From Apibacter muscae (GTDB lineage Bacteria > Bacteroidota > Bacteroidia > Flavobacteriales > Weeksellaceae), in assembly GCF_007845635.1 (NCBI RefSeq), contig NZ_SELG01000042.1, positions 1 through 64,000 of the forward strand: a DNA stretch of 64,000 nucleotides. Direction: 5' to 3'. How positions within the stretch are numbered: the stretch's first letter is position 1; each line of letters begins with the position of its first letter. Positions 1-8,281 of the stretch are shown here, piece by piece. Below the pieces are notes generated by a model. It had not been told where the DNA came from. It did no database searches and worked only from the letters and a program-made list of their open reading frames with translations. Both the position numbers and the translations under genes were made by a program.

Positions 1-99
1 TTGTTTTTCAATTATATTCATATTTATTTTATCAGAATTAGTTTGACAATTAATACAAATAATCATCAGTAAGGTTAGTATTAAAAAATTATTTTTCAT
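1..99 (-). CDS. Lipoprotein N-terminus (partial), probable immunity protein of the adjacent T6SS effector
   Basis: An ATG at 99 opens a frame that runs off the left edge of the window with 33 codons visible. It begins MKNNFLILTLLMIICINCQ: a short basic start, a hydrophobic stretch and a lipobox-like ICINC, so a lipoprotein signal peptide. It starts 10 bases after the stop of the large peptidoglycan-hydrolase-like effector and on the same strand. Immunity proteins against cell-wall-degrading T6SS effectors are periplasmic or lipoproteins and usually lie directly downstream, so this is inferred to be the cognate immunity gene. Its mature domain lies outside the window, so the family cannot be named. 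Confidence 0.7.
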   Translation of the reverse strand, partial: MKNNFLILTLLMIICINCQTNSDKINMNIIEKQ

Positions 100-109
100 T
101 GTTTTATGA

Positions 110-3100
110 TTAAGCTGTTCCTCCTTCTTTATATTTAATAGCATTAGGACTAATATCAGATGGTTCAATTTCTTTTAATGGCAATAAATTCCCTTTATAA
201 TCTATTGGAAATAAACAAAAAGAATGAATTTTTGTTTTAGGTGCAGTCCAAAATCTAACCCCATCATCTTGATTCCCCCCTAGTATAATATAATTATTTT
301 TGTTGCTCTTATCAATACCGACAATGAAAGCAGTATGCCCATTATTTGCCCAAACAATAATCCCTCCAATATACATTGTAGTATATTTATTAGCCCAAAT
401 TTCTTGAGTAAGATATGGACCTGTTTTATTCCTTTTTACTCTGTAAATATCTTTATACCATGTAGCACCAGGATCTTGTTGAGAAGTATAACCAGAAGTT
501 TTAATACAATAATTTACAAAAGCTGCACACCATGCAGCTCCATTTCTAGATCCTGAACATTGGCTCATTTTTGCATTATCAGTACTTGCATGATAAGTAT
601 CAATAATATATTGGCAGTGTGTTTTCTCTCTTATATTCTTTTTTTCTTCATTTATAGCAATCTTTAACCAAGGAGGCATATCTCCCTCAATATTATTAAA
701 TATTAAAGATTTTTCTTCATTACAAACCTTTTTATCATATTTGAACCAAGTCTTTAATTTTTGTAGAGCTTCTTTTCTTTTATCCCATCCATGAGGGTCT
801 GGTTTATCTTTATGAGTTAAAGTATAACCGTTTAGCATTTTTGATTGTAACCAAAAATATTTTTCTTCTTCCGCTGTTTCTTCCATAACTAAAGCTAATC
901 CATTTAAACTTTTCCCTAATCCTTTGGAGAAATTTTTTCGTTTCCATTTTTTGATTTCTTTTGTCACTTTGGTGTCCTTGTTAGGGTCATCATTCCAATT
1001 AGGAACTTTTTTTGATACTTCCCATTCCCAGCCGGCACTATCTACAGTATAATGTAAATTAGTAGCAATTAAATCAGGGTTTTTTATAAATTTATTCTTA
1101 TCTCCCAAATAGCTCCCATAAGTTTCATAAACTCCAGGTTCATCATAAGCAGTCTTAGATTTATTCAAATTTCCTGTTAATTGTATTAACCCCCTTCCTT
1201 TATAAATAGATTGACTTGATTTAAATTTACTTTTTTCTTCATGGGATAATGTGAAAAATCCAGTTTCTGCATTTACTTGTGCTAAAAAAGTGATTTTTTG
1301 TATACACTTATTAATTTTATACTTACGAAACATTTTATTTAGTTCAAATGTTAAGCTCTTAAAACTTTTATCTTCTATTAAACATGATTCAGTTAGTCCT
1401 TCCCAAATTATTTCCTTTCCTTTTATGGTTTTTACTAAAGACTTAACTTCCTCTTCTGTAAAATCTCTATCACAATAGCAGGTTCTTGTTTTAGTACTTT
1501 CCCCACGTTCCACCAAAACGGGAGAAATAATATCTCGGTCGGTAATGGTACCGGTTTCGGAGACATAGAGCGGGTTTTTAAAATGCATAAACTTACCTAT
1601 AATTTCCTTCAATTGCTCTTCGGTAGGGTCTTGCCCTTCTTCTAGGGTAGGTAGGGAAATGCCCAAGCGATCGCAGTCTTTAGAAATTTCCTCTGCAAAA
1701 GGTAAAGAAAGGTTGATATCCAATTGAGAGCCGATCGGCTCTAAACGAGTGGAGGAATCCTCAAGGGTAATTGTTTTAAAAACCTTAACAAAAAACAATT
1801 GAGGATCCCCGTCGGCATCTTCTTTTTTAGGCGTAAATTCTAGGTTAAGAAGTCCGTCGGTGCCCACTACTTCTTCCTCATAAGTTTTTACCTCTTGGGC
1901 AGTCTGGAAAGCTTGGCTTTCTGGGTGGTAGGTTTCCTTCATATCCACCGGTAACAAAGTTTTGTACACCTTTACCGTTAGTTTGGCTTTGGGCATGCCC
2001 ACGGTATTCACCCAAATGCGGTGGGTAATGCCGTATCGGGTAACCCCTACCTGAATGTCGTCTTGCGCCTCGTTGGAAAAGTTTATAGCGGTTATACGCT
2101 CCGGAGCAGGAAGCAACAGATCTTCGTTCGGGTCCAAAACAAAAAATAGGGTTTTACCCTCTACTTGAGCCGAAGGAAGGGCTTGTTCGGGGTTGTCCTT
2201 GTGGTACAAACCAACCTCTGTAAGATCCAGCGAATCATTTTTACCCAGTTCCACCGTAAAAAAGAGACGAGCATCCGTAAAACCATAAAAGCTCCCGTAG
2301 TCTTCCACCTTCTTTTTTATTTCTTCGTCCGCCGTAAAAGAAACCTGGCAACTGCCCTTATCGTTCAAAGTAGCCTCTATTTCCTTTAGAAAGCAATAGC
2401 TGTTACTTAAACTGTTTTCTAAAGGAACGTTGGGAAACTTAATAAACACTTTAAACTTCACCGGAAGAAGCGGGAATCCCTCCAAAGAAAGATGTATATA
2501 ATTTTCCTCGTCCCAACCGGTTTCCGTTCTTCTCTTTCCGTTGGCATAACACCACAAAGCTTGGTTGAAAAGCAAGTGGCTGGCTTTAATTTTCCAAGGT
2601 GTGGGCAAAGGAGCTTGGGAGACCTCCGCCCCGCGTAAATAGACATTGATCTCCGCTTCCGTAGGTTGCAAAGCCTGTATAAAAACCTCGTCAACCCCCG
2701 GGGTAGAAGTTTGCACCAAGGCAGGATCTAGCAATTGCCATTCCACCCTTTCTTCCGGAATTAAAGGCAGAAAGGTACGTACCTTAAATTTGGCTTTGGC
2801 CTTTAACGGTAGTACACTAGGACCCTCTATGCTTTCCACGCGGTTTTTTCCTACTTCTATGTGTGCCACATCTGCCGAGGAACCAAAGGAAATTTTGCTT
2901 ACATGAGTTTGCTTCTCTCCAAAAACACTAAAGTTATACATCCCGAAAGGAGAGGAGAGGATCTTATTTTTTTCTACCTCGTTGGAAACCTTGGAAGCAA
3001 GTACCGATTGAAGTTGGGGGATTGTATATTGCAAGCTTTCTAATAAGCCCAGTTCTACAACTGTACCGTTGTCCTTGCGTGCGTACCAAAACCCACGATT

Positions 3101-4276
3101 GCCCAGCCCGGTATAAGAATAGTGAATACCGGTACATTTTAAATGTATTTTTTCGGTTTTACGAATTTTAGATTTGCCTAAGTTTTCAATACTGTCAATC
3201 GATCGGTTTTTTACCTTAACCGAAAGCGTACGAGTGGTCTTAAAGTCAGAATCTTCCAATTCCAGTGTATAGTCCCCCGAGTTCGCAAATGAGACCGATA
3301 AAGCTTGGCTATTGGGATTTATAGCTACGTTTATATGTTTTTGGTTGTTGAGTAACAAGGGCCAAACAGAGCTAAAAATTACATGCTCCCCTTGTTTGAT
3401 CCTCCATATAGGTTTGATGAATGAGAATAACGATCTCTTAAAAGTATATTGGGGTGAAAAAGTATTTACATTATGTTTAGGTACGGTGGAATTGCCCGAA
3501 ATTCCTTCCAACTGATTTTTTAAACGATGCATCACTACTTTGGTGGCATTGCCCGTAGGGGTTTTGCCGTAGGCATAAAAGGTAGTTTTCCCTTCAGGGT
3601 ATAGGTTTACATCAACCACAAATTCTTTGCCGTGTTCCAACCAGGTCATTCTACGTTTTTTTTGGGTGTCACCCTCATAAACCACCCAATGGACCAGACC
3701 GGGATCTCCTCCAGATTTTACTTGTGCTTCTAAGACTATTTTGGTTACTAGTCCCCCCATTTCTACCTTTACTTCACGGTTTTCGGGTATAGGTAAATCT
3801 AACGGGCTTTTGATGAGGACTTGGGTAACTGCAGGTGCTATTTTTCCTTTGCTGGAAGCTACCTTTGCATTCAAAACATAAAGGTCGTAAGTATTTTGGT
3901 TAACCTTTTTATACATCACGCGTGACGGTTGCAACTTTTGTCCGCTTCGCTTAATTTCTACCTTACCCCCTCCACAGGTGCAGTTGCCCACGGAACTATC
4001 AATAAGAATCTTACGTTTTCCAAACTCAGCATTTTCGTAGTATTTTGTCCATTGGATTTTGGGGGTGCACTGGGGTGGAGGGGAACTGCGGGTACAAGCA
4101 CCAAAATTCATGTGCTGGATACTGTCTTCGTTCCAGGTAGCTATTTTTTTATTATTGATTAAATATTTATCGTCCTCGGCATGGCTCACTTTAAGAAAGC
4201 TAGAGGTTACTCCTTTGGAGCAAAACAACTGGGCTCCCTCTACAACGATCTCTCCTTGGGTTGATTTTTCAGGCAT
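110..4276 (-). CDS. T6SS PAAR-like (DUF4280) effector with C-terminal GH19-like and CHAP/NlpC-like domains
   Basis: A 1388-residue modular effector. Residues 1-115 resemble the DUF4280 PAAR-like cap, with Cys-rich CTCGGG near its end, which would sit on the VgrG tip. A long beta-rich middle of about 800 residues follows. From about residue 930 (CYCDRDFTEEEV) there is a chitinase/GH19-like lysozyme module, with a candidate catalytic Glu in NAETGFF near 1003 and the KGRGLIQLTG motif. Residues about 1215-1370 resemble CHAP/TIGR02594 amidases: Cys in GAAWCAAF near 1249 and His in GHTAFIVG near 1312. The two modules should cut glycan strands and peptide stems in the periplasm of a rival cell. It lies in a T6SS island and is followed by a lipoprotein gene. 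The C-terminal third is much more AT-rich than the rest. Domain calls are by motif only. Confidence 0.85.
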   Translation of the reverse strand: MPEKSTQGEIVVEGAQLFCSKGVTSSFLKVSHAEDDKYLINNKKIATWNEDSIQHMNFGACTRSSPPPQCTPKIQWTKYYENAEFGKRKILIDSSVGNCTCGGGKVEIKRSGQKLQPSRVMYKKVNQNTYDLYVLNAKVASSKGKIAPAVTQVLIKSPLDLPIPENREVKVEMGGLVTKIVLEAQVKSGGDPGLVHWVVYEGDTQKKRRMTWLEHGKEFVVDVNLYPEGKTTFYAYGKTPTGNATKVVMHRLKNQLEGISGNSTVPKHNVNTFSPQYTFKRSLFSFIKPIWRIKQGEHVIFSSVWPLLLNNQKHINVAINPNSQALSVSFANSGDYTLELEDSDFKTTRTLSVKVKNRSIDSIENLGKSKIRKTEKIHLKCTGIHYSYTGLGNRGFWYARKDNGTVVELGLLESLQYTIPQLQSVLASKVSNEVEKNKILSSPFGMYNFSVFGEKQTHVSKISFGSSADVAHIEVGKNRVESIEGPSVLPLKAKAKFKVRTFLPLIPEERVEWQLLDPALVQTSTPGVDEVFIQALQPTEAEINVYLRGAEVSQAPLPTPWKIKASHLLFNQALWCYANGKRRTETGWDEENYIHLSLEGFPLLPVKFKVFIKFPNVPLENSLSNSYCFLKEIEATLNDKGSCQVSFTADEEIKKKVEDYGSFYGFTDARLFFTVELGKNDSLDLTEVGLYHKDNPEQALPSAQVEGKTLFFVLDPNEDLLLPAPERITAINFSNEAQDDIQVGVTRYGITHRIWVNTVGMPKAKLTVKVYKTLLPVDMKETYHPESQAFQTAQEVKTYEEEVVGTDGLLNLEFTPKKEDADGDPQLFFVKVFKTITLEDSSTRLEPIGSQLDINLSLPFAEEISKDCDRLGISLPTLEEGQDPTEEQLKEIIGKFMHFKNPLYVSETGTITDRDIISPVLVERGESTKTRTCYCDRDFTEEEVKSLVKTIKGKEIIWEGLTESCLIEDKSFKSLTFELNKMFRKYKINKCIQKITFLAQVNAETGFFTLSHEEKSKFKSSQSIYKGRGLIQLTGNLNKSKTAYDEPGVYETYGSYLGDKNKFIKNPDLIATNLHYTVDSAGWEWEVSKKVPNWNDDPNKDTKVTKEIKKWKRKNFSKGLGKSLNGLALVMEETAEEEKYFWLQSKMLNGYTLTHKDKPDPHGWDKRKEALQKLKTWFKYDKKVCNEEKSLIFNNIEGDMPPWLKIAINEEKKNIREKTHCQYIIDTYHASTDNAKMSQCSGSRNGAAWCAAFVNYCIKTSGYTSQQDPGATWYKDIYRVKRNKTGPYLTQEIWANKYTTMYIGGIIVWANNGHTAFIVGIDKSNKNNYIILGGNQDDGVRFWTAPKTKIHSFCLFPIDYKGNLLPLKEIEPSDISPNAIKYKEGGTA

Positions 4277-4287
4277 AGTATTTCGCT

Positions 4288-5172
4288 TTAGTTAGTTTCT
4301 TCTTCTTTTTCCGAGAGGAAAAAAGTAAAAGCATGGGAAGGCTCTATTTTCCGTAAGCTAATTCCCTGATGTTTGATTTCTATTTTTTCGTTATAAAAAT
4401 ACTGATTGTTTTTAGATTTTAAAATAATTTCTGCGCTTTTGTGTTCCAATCTTCCATTTTCTTTCTCTCGAAGGCTTAGAATGGTGCATTCGCCCTGCAA
4501 ATCTGCGGCATGTATATAATTTTTGGAAAGCCAAGGGAATTTCAACTTTTCGTTTAGGGTCTTTGTAAAATCTTCATTTATCTCCTCCAACTGCCCTTGA
4601 AACCGAAATCCATAGGTTTCTTTGGCAGATTCTTCCTTGGAACTTCCTGAAAAAGCTGCGTTTCCCAGCTTTAAAAAATTCCATCGCAAGCGGTGTGTAT
4701 CTTCCTCGTTGCAATTAAAGAAAAACAGGTTCCAAAAGGCTTCTTGTTGCAGTTTTTGTTTTAGTTTTTCTTCGGTGTCCATGGTTACCAAGAAATTCTC
4801 TTTCAGGCTTTCTGCAAAATCTCCGTGGTACTGCTCCGAGAGCAAAGCATCGGCTTTCTTTTTCCAATGGGTCAACCACAAACGGTACGTAGGCAATGTA
4901 AGGAAATTTTCCTCTTCGTCTACCTCTATCTCTAAAGGATAAGTGGCTAGTTCCAGTTGTGCATACAACCGTACGGTAGGATCCTTCGGCCAAGCCCCAT
5001 TCAGGTGCAGGTTTTCTTTAGAAAAGATTCGGCGTTTGAGTTCCGGATGGGTTGAACAATGAATGCCCAAATCGTAAGCAGTTTCACTTTTTAGTAGGGT
5101 GGAACGTTCCTTTACTTCAACCGTATGGCTTACCTTGTATAGGCGGGTATGTTTCCAGTCTTTAACTTCCAT
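4288..5172 (-). CDS. Hypothetical protein preceding the PAAR-like effector, candidate loading adaptor
   Basis: A 294-residue soluble protein with no signal peptide or membrane segment, rich in Glu, Lys and aromatic residues. I do not recognise a family. The reading frame can start at a TTG at 5181, but the ATG at 5172 (MEVKDWKHTRLYK) is preferred. It ends 11 bases before the PAAR-like effector, so the two are almost certainly co-transcribed. Genes in this position in T6SS loci often encode adaptors or chaperones that load the effector on the spike, which is the best inference here. Its base composition matches the GC-richer carrier part of the effector rather than the AT-rich toxin part, consistent with a component of the conserved delivery unit. 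Confidence 0.6.
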   Translation of the reverse strand: MEVKDWKHTRLYKVSHTVEVKERSTLLKSETAYDLGIHCSTHPELKRRIFSKENLHLNGAWPKDPTVRLYAQLELATYPLEIEVDEEENFLTLPTYRLWLTHWKKKADALLSEQYHGDFAESLKENFLVTMDTEEKLKQKLQQEAFWNLFFFNCNEEDTHRLRWNFLKLGNAAFSGSSKEESAKETYGFRFQGQLEEINEDFTKTLNEKLKFPWLSKNYIHAADLQGECTILSLREKENGRLEHKSAEIILKSKNNQYFYNEKIEIKHQGISLRKIEPSHAFTFFLSEKEEETN

Positions 5173-5181
5173 AGTACACAA

Positions 5182-5864
5182 TAGTTTTACATAAATATAG
5201 TCATTTAAGACTTATAAACGTGGAATTTTATAATTTGTTATAAAATTAAACAAAAATATTTTTTATTCATATAGTTTATTTGGTATTTCACTCTCCCATA
5301 CGGGTAATAGGATTTTTTTTATCTTCTCGGAGAAGGTACAATATTTACTTTTCCTAACCGTTGGTTTGGATTAGTATGTAATCTTATCGCTCTTATGATA
5401 TACTTCAGTGGAAGGCTAGAGTAAATTTAGCTATGCAGTATTCCAACCATCGGAAATACACCAAAGGCGGTAATCCTAAATTTTCCCTATACTTTTAAGA
5501 CAAGTGGATCGGCTTAGGGTATATTCAATTTCTAGGTTTAAAGGAAGATGATTGGGAGGGATTCCTTTAGAAGTTAACGATTAGTGCAACCATCACCCAA
5601 ATAGTAAAATTAACCAAAGATGGGTAAGTTGAAGTTAAATAGGGTAGGAGGAGGGTGTTTTATGCCATTTTTAGGGGATAAATATGGATAGCTACTCCTG
5701 TATTGTTTACCCTTAGGATTTAAAAATTGTTAAAGTTACGATCTATTCTTATTGTTATTGGAGGATTCAATTTATTTATATGAAATAAAAAAAATGAAAA
5801 TAAAATTTCTAGATACTAATAATAGAACAAGTAATAAAAGTATAATATTCCCTTTTTTTCCATT
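5182..5864. other. Gene-poor stretch between T6SS genes containing a decayed coding remnant
   Basis: No intact gene is seen in these 683 bases. The left part is AT-rich and may hold the promoter of the 294-residue gene. The middle (about 5340-5630) is GC-richer and contains broken protein-like reading frames, listed separately. The right part (5740-5864) is again AT-rich without recognisable signals. Confidence 0.6.
5379..5627 (+). pseudogene. Decayed coding remnant of unknown family
   Basis: One plus-strand frame reads like protein for about 80 codons but is broken by in-frame stops. Fragments include SYRSYDILQWKARVNLAMQY, then a stop, DKWIGLGYIQFLGLKEDDWE, another stop, and KLTISATITQIVKLTKDG. 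A second frame just upstream (IFTFPNRWFGLV, about 5340-5420) also looks protein-like, which would fit a frameshift. The orientation is opposite to the surrounding T6SS genes. It may be the scar of an insertion sequence or of an older effector or immunity gene, but I cannot identify the family and chance is not excluded. Confidence 0.3.
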
Positions 5865-6164
5865 TTACCAATCTGATATTGAAGCTATCCCTGATAATAT
5901 AAATAAGAATACATATTGAACGAATAATGCAATAATGGATATTAAGATGGATATAAAATAAAGTTTTTTATTTTTTTTAATGAAAAATTTTATAATAAAA
6001 ACAATTATTAATAAAAATATCCATATTATGGTTATAAACAATAAATAGGGCATTAATCCTGTTAAAAATAATTTTTGTAAATAAAAAGTATCTATTATAA
6101 GAAAAAAAGTTAAGCAAAGTAATAAAATGCTAAAAATCAACTTAAATAAATATATTTTTTTCAT
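5865..6164 (-). CDS. Small membrane protein, possible immunity protein
   Basis: A 99-residue protein made almost entirely of hydrophobic sequence, with about three membrane-spanning helices (roughly residues 7-26, 37-62 and 70-95) separated by a Lys-rich loop (FFIKKNKKLY). No family is recognised. It starts 24 bases after the truncated effector tail and on the same strand. Small multi-pass membrane proteins downstream of T6SS effector genes commonly serve as immunity proteins against toxins that act at the inner membrane or in the periplasm, so that role is inferred. The very high AT content matches the other toxin-side genes of the island. Confidence 0.5.
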   Translation of the reverse strand: MKKIYLFKLIFSILLLCLTFFLIIDTFYLQKLFLTGLMPYLLFITIIWIFLLIIVFIIKFFIKKNKKLYFISILISIIALFVQYVFLFILSGIASISDW

Positions 6165-6188
6165 GTAAATTAAAATTTTAATTTTTTT

Positions 6189-6731
6189 TTAAATTTTTTC
6201 CATATTCTTTAATTTTTTATAATACTCTTTCGATTTATCAGAAATTTTACTTTTAACAGTAATAACTTTAGGCTTGGGATCAGGATCCGTATAAGCAGTG
6301 ATCATATTCTTAGGATTTTTAATAACATGTATTAATCCCTCTATAAAAATTGAAGCAATTTCCTTAGATGCAGGATTAAAGAAATTAATTGCTTCAGGTA
6401 AATTTTTCGCATCTCTTAAAGTTAGAGATGGAGTAGCAAAATTTTCAAATTTATTAGCACATTTTTCAATTAATTTTTCCTTGAAATAATATATTGTATC
6501 TTTTTTTATTACTTCTCCTAACATAGCCATAAAATAATAGGTTCGTTTATCTCCTTTTTTTTCAAAATAATCTTTAAGAGCTTCATGAATTGACTTAAAG
6601 TATTTTGTAGGATCTGTAATTTTATTAGGTTCATCCTCATCCATTCCAACAACATAAGCGGCTATATCTCCTTCTAAATTAACCCTAGAACCGTAACTAT
6701 GTCCACTTTTAGGGAAAATAGTTTTAGGTTT
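6189..6731 (-). pseudogene. Headless effector C-terminal tail (orphan toxin module)
   Basis: An open frame extends from an in-frame stop at 6732-6734 to 6189. The first ATG (6644, MDEDEPNKITDP) would give 151 residues, but the 29 codons before it also read like protein (FPKSGHSYGSRVNLEGDIAA) and have no ATG. The frame begins only about 14 bases from the end of the neighbouring gene. It therefore looks like the C-terminal end of a larger effector whose delivery domain was lost or left elsewhere. It is soluble, rich in Lys and Asp, and has a basic tail (KSKEYYKKLKNMEKI). The toxin family is not recognised. A small membrane protein follows, as expected for a toxin-immunity pair. It may still be translated from 6644. 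Confidence 0.5.
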
Positions 6732-6745
6732 TTATCGTCGTTAAA

Positions 6746-7000
6746 TCATTCTTTTTTCTCTTTTTTTCTTATTTTTCTGTATAAGAACGTAAGAAATAAA
6801 ATTAAGGTAAAATCAATAAAAAAAAGAAGAATTCCTTGTTGAAAAAATATAATCCCCATAGATTCTTCACCTATGTTATTCTCTTTATTAAAAAAAGAAT
6901 TCCAATTATATATAATTAGTAATGATGCAATTACGCTAATTATAAATGAAAAAAATAATAAAATAATTAGTATAATTTTTTTAGAGTTTTTATTATTCAT
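6746..7000 (-). CDS. Small two-helix membrane protein, unknown
   Basis: An 84-residue protein with an N-terminal hydrophobic helix (about residues 8-30), a hydrophilic Asn/Glu-rich loop containing NKENNIGEES, a second helix (about 50-73) and a strongly basic tail (RKIRKKEKKE). I recognise no family. It is one of three small membrane protein genes between the type-44 toxin unit and the PAAR-like effector unit. An orphan immunity role is plausible from position only. ATG at 7000 is the only sensible start. Confidence 0.45.
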   Translation of the reverse strand: MNNKNSKKIILIILLFFSFIISVIASLLIIYNWNSFFNKENNIGEESMGIIFFQQGILLFFIDFTLILFLTFLYRKIRKKEKKE

Positions 7001-7061
7001 GTATAACCTCTTTTGAATCTATTGCTTTTTATTAAATTTTTCTGTTTTATTGGTTTAAAGT

Positions 7062-7463
7062 TTATATAATTTCATTAAAAAAAAATACTAATAGAGATCC
7101 AATAGTTAAGTACGGATATGAAATTGACCATATACTTAAAAGTTCATCTAAAAAACTATAACTACTCCATGAAGAAACCCGATCTGCAAAAATTTTATAA
7201 TTATTAAGTAAAACCAACAGTATAAAAACGATTACAATGACCAATCTATGATACCATTTATTTATTTTTTTATGAAAAATAATTAACGGAATAAAAAGGA
7301 AACTTACATAAAAAGAGGATAAAAGAATATCTCTTTCATAAGAGCATTTTAAACAGGAGGAGGATATCTCACTGGAATATGCATACATAGAAAGATATGT
7401 GGTAAAACACAATAAGCCATATAGGTATATAAATAATAATATATTTTTATAAAATTTCATCAA
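7062..7463 (-). CDS. Four-helix membrane protein, unknown
   Basis: A 133-residue protein with about four membrane helices (near residues 7-27, 48-63, 73-88 and 108-130). A Cys-containing segment (SSCLKCSYERD) lies after the first helix, probably outside the cytoplasm, and could hold a disulfide. No family is recognised. It lies on the same strand as the T6SS effectors, between an immunity lipoprotein and another small membrane protein. It may be an orphan immunity gene, although the sequence itself gives no direct proof. Confidence 0.45.
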   Translation of the reverse strand: MMKFYKNILLFIYLYGLLCFTTYLSMYAYSSEISSSCLKCSYERDILLSSFYVSFLFIPLIIFHKKINKWYHRLVIVIVFILLVLLNNYKIFADRVSSWSSYSFLDELLSIWSISYPYLTIGSLLVFFFNEII

Positions 7464-7768
7464 TGGTAAAAAAAATTAAATTAATAATAAATTTCTATTA
7501 TCAAATATATTATCTTCTTTCGCTAATATTTATATTTTCTAAAATAAAGAATTTGAAGAATTAATAAATCAAATGCTATAATATACCCTTTATTAAAAAA
7601 ACTATATATTTTTTAATTTTTGCGATATATTTACTGTTTATTCATTTTGATATTTTTTACTGTTAGAAACAAATGAAAAACTAATACTATCTCTGTGATT
7701 GCAACAACTACAAAAATCCCTATATAACTTTCATGGAATTATACTTACATATAAGAAAGATGTAGAAT
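7464..7768. other. Spacer with a possible membrane-protein remnant
   Basis: No intact gene is seen. On the minus strand at 7631-7738 there is a 35-codon open stretch without a start codon that reads as one hydrophobic helix followed by a basic end (ESYIGIFVVVAITEIVLVFH, then NIKMNKQ and a stop). It could be the 3' end of a lost membrane protein, or chance in AT-rich DNA. The rest is AT-rich and featureless. Confidence 0.35.
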
Positions 7769-8281
7769 TTATTTATCATATCTTAAAAATAAATACCAAT
7801 TTCCTTTTATATTTTTATAAACAGTAAAATTATTTTCACCAATTTTTCTACATTCTTCCCAAAGATCTCCTTCCACTACTTTTTCAGAATTATATTTGTG
7901 TTGAAAATCATCCATTTTCCCTTTCTTATAATAATATCCTTTTTCAATGCCCCAAGTAGAATTTCCTTTTTCAAAAGTTGTAATTTCTATATAATCATCT
8001 ATTTTGTATACTCTTATAATATTTAAATTTTCCTTAACTTTTTTTACATAGTCTAAATTCTTAATTTTTAAACTATCTTTAAAATTTCTCACTAGAGGAT
8101 AATTTTTAAAACCAGAGTCATTAAATATATATTCTTTAAAACTATTAAACTCATTTTCCCTCAATAAAAATGAATCAATCATTTCCTTATCTGAAGGTAT
8201 TTGTGATTGTTTTTTACTATGACAAGATATTAATATACTTATAAATATAAATAGAATAAAAATTTTTCTTATCAAATACAT
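7769..8281 (-). CDS. Lipoprotein, probable immunity protein for the type 44 toxin effector
   Basis: A 170-residue protein starting MYLIRKIFILFIFISILISC: a lipoprotein signal peptide with lipobox LISC, so Cys20 should be lipidated. The mature part is hydrophilic and mixed charge, with no family I recognise. Its start overlaps the end of the toxin gene by 10 bases, which suggests translational coupling and a fixed toxin-immunity pairing. A lipid-anchored periplasmic immunity protein implies that the partner toxin acts outside the cytoplasm, an inference worth testing. Confidence 0.7.
   Translation of the reverse strand: MYLIRKIFILFIFISILISCHSKKQSQIPSDKEMIDSFLLRENEFNSFKEYIFNDSGFKNYPLVRNFKDSLKIKNLDYVKKVKENLNIIRVYKIDDYIEITTFEKGNSTWGIEKGYYYKKGKMDDFQHKYNSEKVVEGDLWEECRKIGENNFTVYKNIKGNWYLFLRYDK

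Noticed and set aside
5181-5181. TTG start for the 294-residue hypothetical gene
   Set aside because: The ATG three codons later (5172) gives a normal start.
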